Made by a program: the position numbers and the translations under genes. The notes beneath the pieces were generated by a model. The model saw only the letters and a list, made by a program, of their open reading frames with translations. It was not told the origin of the DNA and did no database searches. This document shows positions 7,169 to 13,384 of a stretch of DNA of 15,393 nucleotides, one piece after another. The stretch is from assembly GCA_964543275.1 (NCBI GenBank), contig CAZIWW010000019.1:1-15393 (forward strand), written 5' to 3'. Each line of letters starts with the position of its first letter. Positions within the stretch are counted from its first letter, which is position 1. The DNA comes from CAZIWW01 sp964543275 (GTDB taxonomy: Bacteria; Patescibacteriota; Minisyncoccia; Moranbacterales; UBA11712).

Positions 7169-7223
7169 CGGAGACAATTTCGTTCCTGATAATTCTTTAA
7201 GCCAGCTGTAGGAGTATTTCATG
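7169..7223. repeat. 55-bp exact duplicate, copy 2 (right of gap)
   Basis: This is the second copy of 7014-7068. It carries a second apparent pheT start codon (7223-7221) leading straight into the N run and should be merged with the first copy. Confidence 0.95.
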
Positions 7224-7230
7224 GCATTCT

Positions 7231-7348
7231 TTACGAATTACGAATTTACTACGAATATACGAATAAGGTTTTTTATAGAATAACTTTAAATTGAAATACA
7301 GCTACTAATTGACTCATTCGTACATTCGTATAGATTCGTAATTCGTAG
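7231..7348. repeat. Imperfect inverted repeat built of ATTCGTA words, pheS-pheT spacer
   Basis: The left arm (7231-7265) carries four close copies of TACGAAT-type words and the right arm (7315-7348) carries four copies of the complementary ATTCGTA word, so the arms pair over about 34 bp with a few mismatches around a 49-nt loop. It fills most of the spacer between pheS and pheT. It lacks a U-tract on the minus strand and so should not be a simple terminator. It belongs to the short-word hairpin class found repeatedly in this window. Confidence 0.7.
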
Positions 7349-7355
7349 AGAGATT

Positions 7356-8378
7356 CTAGAACTGCTCCACAAACCTCAAGTCCCCGCCGTGGAACAGTCT
7401 GATGTCGTTGATTTTATATTTCATCATCGCCAGACGGTCAATGCTGGCGCCGAAAGCGAATCCCTGATGTCTGTTTTTAGGATATCCGGCCGCTTCAAAT
7501 ACTTTTTGATGCACCATTCCGGCGCCGGCAATCTCCAGCCAGCCGCTTTGTTTGCAAGTTGAACATCCAGCTCCTTCACAAACGGTACAGCTTATATCAA
7601 TCTCAAAGCTTGGTTCGGTGAAAGGAAAATATCCGGGGCGCAGTCTTACTCCTACGTCCTTATTAAAAAACTTAGAGAAAAAAGTCTTTATTATAAATTT
7701 AAAATTGGCGGCATTAACATTTTTTTCCACCATTAGGCCCTCGAACTGATAGAAAGTGTGATCGTGAGAAGCGTCCGTGGCCTCGTTTCTGAAAACTCTC
7801 CCGGGAACAATGATGCGAATGGGCGGCTTATGTTTCCGCATATATCTCACCTGGACATTGGAGGTATGCGTTCGAAGAACCAGCTTTTCTTTATCCGACT
7901 TTACCCAAAAGGTATCCTGCATATCGCGAGCGGGATGGTCTGGAGGCATATTTAAAGCGTCGAAGTTATACCATTCCATTTCCACCTCCGGTCCGTCTGC
8001 GATTTCAAATCCCATTGAAGTAAAAATTCGTCCAATGTCACGCTGCGCCAAAGTCAGCGGGTGCAGACTGCCAAGATCCGCTTTCTCTCCAGGAATGGTC
8101 ACATCAATTCTTTCCTTCTCCCAGTCGACTTTTTGCTCAAGCTCTTTGTTTTTCCGAGCCATCTCGTCTTCGATTTTCTTTTTGACTTTATTGGCCAGCT
8201 TTCCGATTTTCTTTTTATCCCCAACGCTCAAATCCTTCAGTTTCCTAATAATTTCAGTTAGTTTCCCTCTTCTTCCCAAGTATTTGACCTTGACATTATA
8301 AAGTTCTTCCTTGTCGGAAGAGTTCTTAATCTCGTCAAGGCAATTTGATTTTATCTCACTGATTTTTCTCTCCAGCAT
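7356..8378 (-). CDS. pheS: Phenylalanyl-tRNA synthetase alpha subunit
   Basis: This class II synthetase subunit holds the catalytic site for charging tRNA-Phe. Its 340 residues match the bacterial length. The N-terminal 100 residues are a charged coiled-coil region, the tRNA-binding arm. The catalytic core follows with HPLTLAQRDIGRIFTSMGFE, motif 2 (GRVFRNEATDASHDHTFYQFEG), FTEPSFEIDISC, a cysteine cluster (CTVCEGAGCSTC), the GWLEIAGAGMVH signature and motif 3 (GFAFGASIDRLAMMKY). The ATG at 8378 has no Shine-Dalgarno; an AT-rich leader precedes it. A hairpin with T-tract (8394-8452) separates it from the upstream 92-residue gene and may also act as a leader attenuator. pheT follows after what is really about 132 bp once the false gap is closed. 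Confidence 0.97.
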   Translation of the reverse strand: MLERKISEIKSNCLDEIKNSSDKEELYNVKVKYLGRRGKLTEIIRKLKDLSVGDKKKIGKLANKVKKKIEDEMARKNKELEQKVDWEKERIDVTIPGEKADLGSLHPLTLAQRDIGRIFTSMGFEIADGPEVEMEWYNFDALNMPPDHPARDMQDTFWVKSDKEKLVLRTHTSNVQVRYMRKHKPPIRIIVPGRVFRNEATDASHDHTFYQFEGLMVEKNVNAANFKFIIKTFFSKFFNKDVGVRLRPGYFPFTEPSFEIDISCTVCEGAGCSTCKQSGWLEIAGAGMVHQKVFEAAGYPKNRHQGFAFGASIDRLAMMKYKINDIRLFHGGDLRFVEQF

Positions 8379-8393
8379 ATTTTAAATCTAGCT

Positions 8394-8452
8394 TAAAAAA
8401 GAAAAAAAGTAAAGAAAAGAGCCCTCGTCATTGCATACATACTGGACTCTTT
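8394..8452 (-). terminator. Intrinsic terminator (or pheS leader attenuator)
   Basis: On the minus strand AAAGAGTCC (8452-8444) pairs with GGGCTCTTT (8424-8416) through one G-T wobble, with a 19-nt loop, and is followed by TCTTTACTTTTTTTCTTTTTT. A second tandem copy of AAAGAGTCC (8461-8453) could pair instead. It ends the 92-residue gene. Since it lies about 40-75 nt ahead of pheS it could also modulate read-through into pheST. Confidence 0.65.
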
Positions 8453-8474
8453 GGACTCTTTAGTTGGTATTAGG

Positions 8475-8753
8475 TTAGGCTTGTCTGACAAACATAAAGG
8501 TCACAATGAACTCGCGCATTATATTTTTATGCTTTTTGTAGTTTTGATTATTTTTGTCAGCAAGAAAAGCTCGTAAAGAGCAACCGACATTTCTAACCTC
8601 CTTATAGCCATACATTTGTTCCAACCTATCTGCGTCACGGTCAAAGTCTCTTGGACCGGAAGAATAGAGAATTAATGGTCTTCCATATTCTCCAATTAAA
8701 TCCTCAAATTCCGGTAGCGGTATGTCCTGTGGAAACTGACGCTCAAAATCCAT
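8475..8753 (-). CDS. Hypothetical protein, 92 residues, unknown family
   Basis: I do not recognise this protein. It starts MDFERQFPQDIPLPEFEDLI, is acidic in its first half and basic in the middle (DKNNQNYKKHKN), and ends in a hydrophobic IVTFMFVRQA. The segment RPLILYSSG looks like a buried beta strand with a small-residue turn, and a single cysteine is at about residue 58 (NVGCSLRAF). There is no signal peptide or transmembrane helix, so it is probably a small soluble cytoplasmic domain. Evidence that it is real is mainly contextual: a strong AAGGAGG ribosome-binding site 4 nt before the ATG, a good promoter upstream (TTGACT, 17 bp, TATATT) and a hairpin terminator downstream. It is a single-gene unit between the AAA+ gene and pheS. 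Confidence 0.72.
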   Translation of the reverse strand: MDFERQFPQDIPLPEFEDLIGEYGRPLILYSSGPRDFDRDADRLEQMYGYKEVRNVGCSLRAFLADKNNQNYKKHKNIMREFIVTFMFVRQA

Positions 8754-8757
8754 AACT

Positions 8758-8764
8758 CCTCCTT
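8758..8764 (-). promoter_or_regulatory. Strong Shine-Dalgarno site for the 92-residue gene
   Basis: AAGGAGG lies 4 nt before the ATG at 8753 and fixes that start. Most other genes in the window have weak or no Shine-Dalgarno, so this one stands out. Confidence 0.75.
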
Positions 8765-8799
8765 AAAAAGGAAATTTAGCGTCGTTGCGCTTTCGGTAT

Positions 8800-8828
8800 A
8801 ATATAGATAAAATAAACCTCTAAGTCAA
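8800..8828 (-). promoter_or_regulatory. Sigma-70-type promoter for the 92-residue gene
   Basis: TTGACT (8828-8823) is separated by exactly 17 bp from TATATT (8805-8800). It would give a leader of about 40 nt ending in the AAGGAGG site. It is the best promoter match in the window. Confidence 0.7.
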
Positions 8829-8853
8829 CGGCTGTTATTGTCCCTATTCGATT

Positions 8854-8908
8854 CTCTGCGCAAATTCCGCCGCCGCAAGAAAAACAAAGGAAATTTATTT
8901 ACGCAGAG
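8854..8908. repeat. Imperfect inverted repeat at the 3' end of the AAA+ gene
   Basis: CTCTGCGCAAATTCC (8854-8868) is complementary, with a small bulge, to GGAAATTTATTTACGCAGAG (8889-8908), which includes the stop codon of the AAA+ gene. It could fold at the end of that mRNA as a 3'-protecting or weakly terminating hairpin. No T-tract follows. Confidence 0.45.
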
Positions 8909-11403
8909 ATGCTTTCCGGCCGCTTAATCACTCCCTTTATGTCCCGCGCCCTAAACACAAAATCCTGTCCCTCTTTAATCTCACCGTTGACTATTTTTTT
9001 AACTATAACATCTTCAATTTTGTCTTGAATAAATCGGTCAATGGCCCGCGCGCCGAACACGGGGTCAAAGCCCATTTGAGCCGCTGTCGGAGCCACATCG
9101 GAGTCAAATCGCACCACGATGTTCCTTTCTTCTTTTAGTTGACGGGAGTATTTTCCAAGCATCAGTTCCGTAACCCTAACAATGTCATCTTGGCTCAAGG
9201 GATGGAAAAATATTACGCCCTCAAATCGATTCAGTAATTCCGGCCTGAATATGCCTTGCTTGATGGCATAATCCGTTACTTTTTTCTGGATTTCCTGCGA
9301 ATTCAAGCCAGTCTGGATTCCATCACGAATAATTTTAGAGCCGGCGTTGGAAGTGGCAATAATGATCAGGTTTCTAAAATTTATTTTTTTGCCGAAAGCG
9401 TCAGTCAGCCAGCCCTCGTCCAAGACTTGCAAGAAAAGGTTTAGTATATCCGGATGCGCCTTCTCAATTTCATCTAAAAGCAAAAGCGAGTATGGATTTT
9501 CCTTTACTTGACCTGTTAAGTAGCCTTCGCGATTAGCCTTGACAGATCCAATAAGACGATCAATTGATTCCTGTGTTTGAAATTCGCTCATATCCACTCT
9601 AATCATTCTTTCTTCGTTACCAAAATAAGCTTCGGCTAGAGCTTTGGCTGATTCTGTCTTTCCAACGCCGGTGGGACCTATGAAAAGAAAAGCGCCTAAA
9701 GGCTTGTCCTTGTCGGCCATCCCGATGCGGGCTCGCCTCATAGCTTCAGCTAGCTGTTTAATGGCAAAGTCTTGTCCGATTACTCGCTGATGTAAAACTT
9801 TCTCAAGATTGATTAGTTTTCGGCTTTCGTCCTCGCCGATATCGCCTACCGGAACATTAAACTTTCGGGAAACAACTTTATTCACCGCCTCCGGAGTTAC
9901 CAATTCCGACAGGCCGTGCTCCGACCAGTAAAGCAATACCTCTTCCAGCAAATCGAGGGCTTTTTCGGGAAATGGCGTATCGCTCACATATCTGTCTGAA
10001 AGTCTAATAATCTCTCGCAGAGCTTGGTAAGTTACTATGACTTTTTCTTTTTCAATTCCCTTTAGCTTATTAAACAGCACCTTAAGAGTATTTTCAGGAT
10101 TCATTTCTTCCAGCTGAATCTTCTCAAAGAATTTCATCACATTTGTCATTTTCTCGATGTCGCGGTGAAATCCCTCTGGAGTAGTAACGCCTATCACTTG
10201 AAAAGTTGGATGAGGCAGATAGTCAACTAACACAGTTGATATATTTTCCCCCGGATTTTTGGGGTTGGCTTTAAGATACGCGTCCAGATTATCAACCACC
10301 AAAATCACATTCCCAGCGTAAGCGGCTTCGTAAAACATTGAGTTTAGCATTTCTTTTATCTCGCCTTTTGCGGTAAGGCCTGAAATAACTTGGCCAATAT
10401 CCAATTTCAGAACTCTTTTCATAAGAAGAGCCGGACCAGCCTCGCCGTTCCTTATTTTACGAGCCAAGTAATGAATAAGCGAACTTCTTCCCACTCCCGC
10501 TTCTCCAATCAAGAGCGCGTTGTTTTGGTTTGGGCGGGATAAAATAAGCTCCAGCATAGCCAATTCCTTTTCTCTCCCAAAGACCCGCGCATCTTTATAT
10601 TCAGTTGGATCGTCTTCGGAAAGATCAACGGCGTATTTATCCAAGTGGGCCGTATAAGCGTAGGACCAGGTTCTCCCCAGAGGAGTTACGGACGCGAGGT
10701 TTCTCCTCGACCAAAATTTTTTCTGCCTTTCTCTTTCTATCCGGCTCTTAAGCTCCCAGTCAACTATTTGTTTAAATTCTTCGGGAGTTATATCGCAGCT
10801 TCTCAAAAATTCACCAAAGAGCTTTGGGTTGTTTACGGAATTAACCCCGGGATCGTTCACATCTTTGCCTATACGGTTCCATACTCGTTTAAACCATGGA
10901 AACCGGGAAAGCTCGACCAAACTCAAAGATTCATAGGAAACTCCGGAGTTCAGACAGGCTTTTAAAGAGATAAGAATAATTACCAAGCCCAGGGCAAACA
11001 ATACGAACTCAATGACAGTCGCGATCGTAAGCCCGCTTTTTACGGAAAAGATGATCCCGCCAAGAGCGGCGATAAAGACTATAGGAAATAGCATCCATAC
11101 CAAAAGCAAGGCTCCGCCTAGAATAAAAACAGCCAATTCCGCCAAGACAGCCGTAAGTATCACTCCGCTTCTCGCAACAGCCCCCAAAATTCTGGTGATT
11201 GCATTCTGCAAAACGCTTTGCAGCCAAAGCGCTGGATGAAAGCCGGATCTGGCCACGCGGAAAACATCTCTATGCCAAGGCGAAAGTAAAGTGCGCGCCA
11301 GCAACCCAACAGAAAAAAACCGCCAGAAAAACCAAATGTAGTTTTTCCAAATCTTAATAAAATTTTTTATGCCTTCTGTGTAGTGCCAGACTAAAAACTT
11401 CAT
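8899..11403 (-). CDS. Membrane-anchored Clp-like double AAA+ ATPase with degenerate first ATPase domain
   Basis: This 834-residue protein is related to ClpB/ClpC-type Hsp100 proteins. Instead of a Clp N-domain it has an aromatic, basic start with an LLARTLLSPW motif (residues 34-43) and long hydrophobic segments at about 88-119 and 124-148, so it should sit in the membrane with both ATPase domains in the cytoplasm. In D1 (about 272-450) Walker A is GEAGVGRSS (300-308, Arg306 in place of Lys), Walker B ends VVDN where Glu is expected, and the usual RRF arginine fingers read KFF. D2 (about 540-800) is intact: GPTGVGKT (576-583), LLLLDE (640-645), TSN sensor 1, LLNR arginine finger, GAR sensor 2. 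The usual pore-loop motifs, KYRG-type in D1 and GYVG in D2, are missing. A TGL sits where ClpP-partner unfoldases carry their IGF/IGL-type loop. AAGGA lies 8 nt before the ATG. It follows the 53-residue membrane gene by 70 bp. The anchoring and dead D1 argue against an ordinary soluble unfoldase. Confidence 0.92.
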   Translation of the reverse strand: MKFLVWHYTEGIKNFIKIWKNYIWFFWRFFSVGLLARTLLSPWHRDVFRVARSGFHPALWLQSVLQNAITRILGAVARSGVILTAVLAELAVFILGGALLLVWMLFPIVFIAALGGIIFSVKSGLTIATVIEFVLFALGLVIILISLKACLNSGVSYESLSLVELSRFPWFKRVWNRIGKDVNDPGVNSVNNPKLFGEFLRSCDITPEEFKQIVDWELKSRIERERQKKFWSRRNLASVTPLGRTWSYAYTAHLDKYAVDLSEDDPTEYKDARVFGREKELAMLELILSRPNQNNALLIGEAGVGRSSLIHYLARKIRNGEAGPALLMKRVLKLDIGQVISGLTAKGEIKEMLNSMFYEAAYAGNVILVVDNLDAYLKANPKNPGENISTVLVDYLPHPTFQVIGVTTPEGFHRDIEKMTNVMKFFEKIQLEEMNPENTLKVLFNKLKGIEKEKVIVTYQALREIIRLSDRYVSDTPFPEKALDLLEEVLLYWSEHGLSELVTPEAVNKVVSRKFNVPVGDIGEDESRKLINLEKVLHQRVIGQDFAIKQLAEAMRRARIGMADKDKPLGAFLFIGPTGVGKTESAKALAEAYFGNEERMIRVDMSEFQTQESIDRLIGSVKANREGYLTGQVKENPYSLLLLDEIEKAHPDILNLFLQVLDEGWLTDAFGKKINFRNLIIIATSNAGSKIIRDGIQTGLNSQEIQKKVTDYAIKQGIFRPELLNRFEGVIFFHPLSQDDIVRVTELMLGKYSRQLKEERNIVVRFDSDVAPTAAQMGFDPVFGARAIDRFIQDKIEDVIVKKIVNGEIKEGQDFVFRARDIKGVIKRPESISA

Positions 11404-11473
11404 CGAACTATTCCTTAGGAAAATATCAAGGGGTAGCGTTCCTACGGCAGCCTAAAAACAGCTTCGCCGCAAT

Positions 11474-11635
11474 TTAAAGCGCTATTAACAACGTTAAAGC
11501 CAATAGATAAAATAAAGTCATTACAATAATCCCTCCGCGCGCGTTTGGGTCGTTTACTGAAAACCATGTCATAAAGCCGGGAAGCAAACCAAAAAAATAA
11601 AGGAGAGTCAAAATTACAATAAAAAGAATTTTCAT
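11474..11635 (-). CDS. Small two-helix membrane protein, 53 residues
   Basis: A short frame starts at ATG 11635 and ends at TAA 11474. The product begins MKILFIVILTLLYFFGLLPG and has two hydrophobic helices (about residues 2-25 and 35-53) joined by a polar loop with VNDPNARGG, so it should be a helical hairpin in the membrane. A GGCGG-containing purine-rich site (AAAAGGCGGC) lies directly before the ATG, and a TATAAT box lies 30 bp upstream (11670-11665). The AAA+ gene begins 70 bp downstream on the same strand, so the two are probably co-transcribed and the small protein could be a membrane partner of the AAA+ protein. That partnership is inference. Support is moderate: the membrane pattern and upstream signals are good, but the frame is short. 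Confidence 0.6.
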   Translation of the reverse strand: MKILFIVILTLLYFFGLLPGFMTWFSVNDPNARGGIIVMTLFYLLALTLLIAL

Positions 11636-11664
11636 GCCGCCTTTTAAGTTCTATCCTTAATTTT

Positions 11665-11670
11665 ATTATA
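11665..11670 (-). promoter_or_regulatory. Probable -10 box of the 53-residue / AAA+ unit
   Basis: TATAAT on the minus strand sits 30 bp upstream of the small membrane gene and directly after the terminator of the preceding unit. No good -35 is present at 16-18 bp, so the promoter is only tentatively called. Confidence 0.4.
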
Positions 11671-11680
11671 CAGTTTTTCC

Positions 11681-11729
11681 AAATAAAAACCAGTCTCTTA
11701 GAGCATTCTCATAGATTGCTGAAAGACTG
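11681..11729 (-). terminator. Intrinsic terminator after the MinD-like gene
   Basis: On the minus strand CAGTCTTT (11729-11722) pairs with AGAGACTG (11698-11691) through one G-T wobble, with an inner AGCA/TGCT stem, and is followed by GTTTTTATTT. It separates the COG1433/MinD-like unit from the membrane/AAA+ unit. The 11730-11847 stretch between it and the MinD-like stop codon shows no gene. Confidence 0.6.
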
Positions 11730-11847
11730 AAAAAAACATAAAAAACTAAAACAAAGGGCAACCAATCGCCTATTCGTTTAAAAAATTATCGGCAATTCTC
11801 CGCCAAAACCAGCAAAGCAGCTCCTAGGGACAGAGAGACAGACGGTC

Positions 11848-12726
11848 TCACGCAAGGGCTTGTCTAATCTTTTTTATTATTTCTTTAAATATCTCTCTGT
11901 AGTCAGGATTTATTTCAGCTACCGGCTTCATTTTTATTGTTGAGTCAACAAAATCCTTTCTATAGGGAATCTTTCCAATAACCGGGATTTTATTCTTACT
12001 CGCGAATTTTTCTATTTTTAAATAAAATTCTCTTTCCAAATCACATTTATTAATTACAATTCCGTGTTTAATTCTAAAGTGATTTGCCAGATACAGCACT
12101 CTTTTTAGGTCATGCAGCGCGGACGGCGTTGGTTCGGTAACAGCAACGACATAATCGACGCCAATCAAGGAAGCTATAACGGGACATCCAACTCCGGCGG
12201 CGGAGTCTATTAGTATAATTTCGTCTTTTAGTTCTCTTTTGATTTTTTCAGATTTTTTTCTGACTTCATTCACGATTTCGCCTGAAGCCAACTCGCCTAA
12301 TTTAAGCTCTCCCGTGATTAAATCAACGCCATAATTCCTGCCAATATAAACTGTTCCAATTTGTTTCTTAGTTTCAGAGATTGCGCCAGTGGGACAAGCC
12401 GCAATACAGGCCTTGCATCCAATGCAGACATCTTTTACAAAGGCGGGATATTTTCCTTCAACAAAAACTATTGCGTTTTGCTTGCAAACTTGCGCGCATT
12501 TGCCGCATTTTGCGCACTTGCTGAAATTCCATTTGGGAATCGGCAGATAAACGCCGCAACATTTTTTTCTTTTTACAGAAAGCAGTAAGTGATCGTTGGG
12601 ACATTCCACATCTGCGTCAACCAACATCGTTTTTTTATTTTTCGCGAACTCTGCGGCAAGAGCTGTAGCCACGGTGGATTTGCCCGTCCCTCCCTTCCCG
12701 CCTGTAATCGCTATTTTCATATTCAT
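11848..12726 (-). CDS. MinD-superfamily P-loop ATPase with inserted two-cluster ferredoxin domain
   Basis: The protein belongs to the Mrp/MinD/NifH superfamily and resembles the COG1149 group. The deviant Walker A is GGKGGTGKST (9-18), the A' strand is LVDADVECPND, and the later nucleotide-binding strand is IILIDSAAGVGCP. Between them lies a bacterial ferredoxin module with CxxCxxCxxxC at 71-81 and CxxCxxCxxxCP at 101-112, fitting two 4Fe-4S clusters. EPTPSALHDLKR and IVINKCD complete the fold. Such ATPases are thought to couple ATP use to iron-sulfur or metal-cofactor assembly or redox chemistry in anaerobes; the exact substrate is unknown. Two ATGs (12726 and 12720) are possible, neither with a Shine-Dalgarno. 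The COG1433-type gene lies 54 bp upstream on the same strand, the usual partner. These systems often have two such ATPases in tandem; only one is here. Confidence 0.94.
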   Translation of the reverse strand: MNMKIAITGGKGGTGKSTVATALAAEFAKNKKTMLVDADVECPNDHLLLSVKRKKCCGVYLPIPKWNFSKCAKCGKCAQVCKQNAIVFVEGKYPAFVKDVCIGCKACIAACPTGAISETKKQIGTVYIGRNYGVDLITGELKLGELASGEIVNEVRKKSEKIKRELKDEIILIDSAAGVGCPVIASLIGVDYVVAVTEPTPSALHDLKRVLYLANHFRIKHGIVINKCDLEREFYLKIEKFASKNKIPVIGKIPYRKDFVDSTIKMKPVAEINPDYREIFKEIIKKIRQALA

Positions 12727-12780
12727 ATTAAATTAAACAAACTGCTTGAGAATGTCCAAAATTTCATTTTTGATTATTTT

Positions 12781-13161
12781 TTAAACGCTCTCTTTAAAAC
12801 CCGCGCGCATCGGTCCTGTTGAATTTATCATCTCTATTAATTTTCCTTCAATAAATTCCCGGATAACATCCTTTATCTTCCCTCGACCTTGATAAACTTT
12901 AATTCCAAACTGCCCAAACACTGAAAAAGCTCTTGGACCCAAATTCGCGGTAATAACCGCGTTTACCTTTTCATTTGCAACAATTTCAGCCGCTGTTATT
13001 CCCGCTCCGCCCATTTGCCCCGCTGCCGTGTTCTCGATTGCCTTCGCATTTTTTATTTCTTTATTATCAACATCCACAATTAAAAAATAAGGGCATCTGC
13101 CAAATCTCGCGTCAATTTCACTTTCCAAACTTTTTCCCGTCGAGCTTATTGCTATTTTCAT
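12781..13161 (-). CDS. NifX/NifB-like dinitrogenase iron-molybdenum cofactor family protein (COG1433 type)
   Basis: This small protein (126 residues) has the fold that binds iron-sulfur or FeMo-cofactor-like clusters in NifX, NafY and the NifB C-terminus. Visible features are MKIAISSTG, the DARFGRCPYFLIVD motif with its cysteine, the conserved GGAGITAAE turn and the NLGPRAF segment, ending in GPMRAG. There are no nitrogenase genes here, and the family is widespread in anaerobes without nitrogen fixation, so it is not evidence for diazotrophy. I take the ATG at 13161: AAAGGAGGTG lies 6 nt upstream, whereas the longer GTG start at 13170 would overlap that site. It is followed by the MinD-ferredoxin ATPase, its habitual partner, and the two are probably co-transcribed. 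Confidence 0.92.
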   Translation of the reverse strand: MKIAISSTGKSLESEIDARFGRCPYFLIVDVDNKEIKNAKAIENTAAGQMGGAGITAAEIVANEKVNAVITANLGPRAFSVFGQFGIKVYQGRGKIKDVIREFIEGKLIEMINSTGPMRAGFKESV

Positions 13162-13167
13162 TTTATA

Positions 13168-13177
13168 CACCTCCTTT
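13168..13177 (-). promoter_or_regulatory. Shine-Dalgarno that fixes the start of the COG1433-type gene
   Basis: AAAGGAGGTG lies 6 nt before ATG 13161 and overlaps the alternative GTG at 13170, ruling the latter out. A five-codon frame (ATG AAA GGA GGT GTA then TAA) runs across the site; it is probably incidental. Confidence 0.7.
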
Positions 13178-13289
13178 CATCGGTTGGACTATTAGCGCAA
13201 AACATCCAACTTTATAAATTGGTGGATAGAGACAAATTTTCACGCTGCGCTAAAAACATTATTTTCTTTGTTCGTGGAGTAGAGAGAAA

Positions 13290-13336
13290 CTCGTCTGCTA
13301 TCCCAACGAGCCTCCGCTGCCGGCGTAACGCCGTTG
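13290..13336. repeat. GC-rich hairpin element at the edge of the AT-rich block
   Basis: Between the DUF4145 gene stop and the COG1433-type gene, CTCGT/ACGAG (13290-13294, 13306-13310), CGGCG/CGCCG (13321-13325, 13329-13333) and CAACG/CGTTG (13304-13308, 13332-13336) give nested or alternative small stems. The sequence is clearly more GC-rich than the AT-rich genes to its right. It may be a terminator remnant or a junction scar. The rest of 13178-13384 shows no gene. Confidence 0.35.
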
Positions 13337-13384
13337 TATTTGTTGTTTCCGTGCGGTTTATCACCATAATTTTGTCTCGGAAAA

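Noticed and set aside
7777..8301. 174-codon plus-strand open frame
   Set aside because: It is antisense to pheS, including catalytic motif 2, and shows no domain of its own.
8754..8898. T-box or amino-acid riboswitch upstream of the 92-residue gene and pheS
   Set aside because: No AGGGTGGNACCGCG-type antiterminator or specifier-loop layout can be seen; only a promoter, a Shine-Dalgarno and simple hairpins are present.
12781..13161. Evidence for nitrogen fixation from the NifX/NifB-like protein
   Set aside because: The family is widespread without nitrogenase, and no nifH, nifD, nifK or full nifB is present.
12781..13170. Longer COG1433-type gene starting at GTG 13170
   Set aside because: The GTG overlaps the strong AAAGGAGGTG site, which is correctly spaced for ATG 13161.
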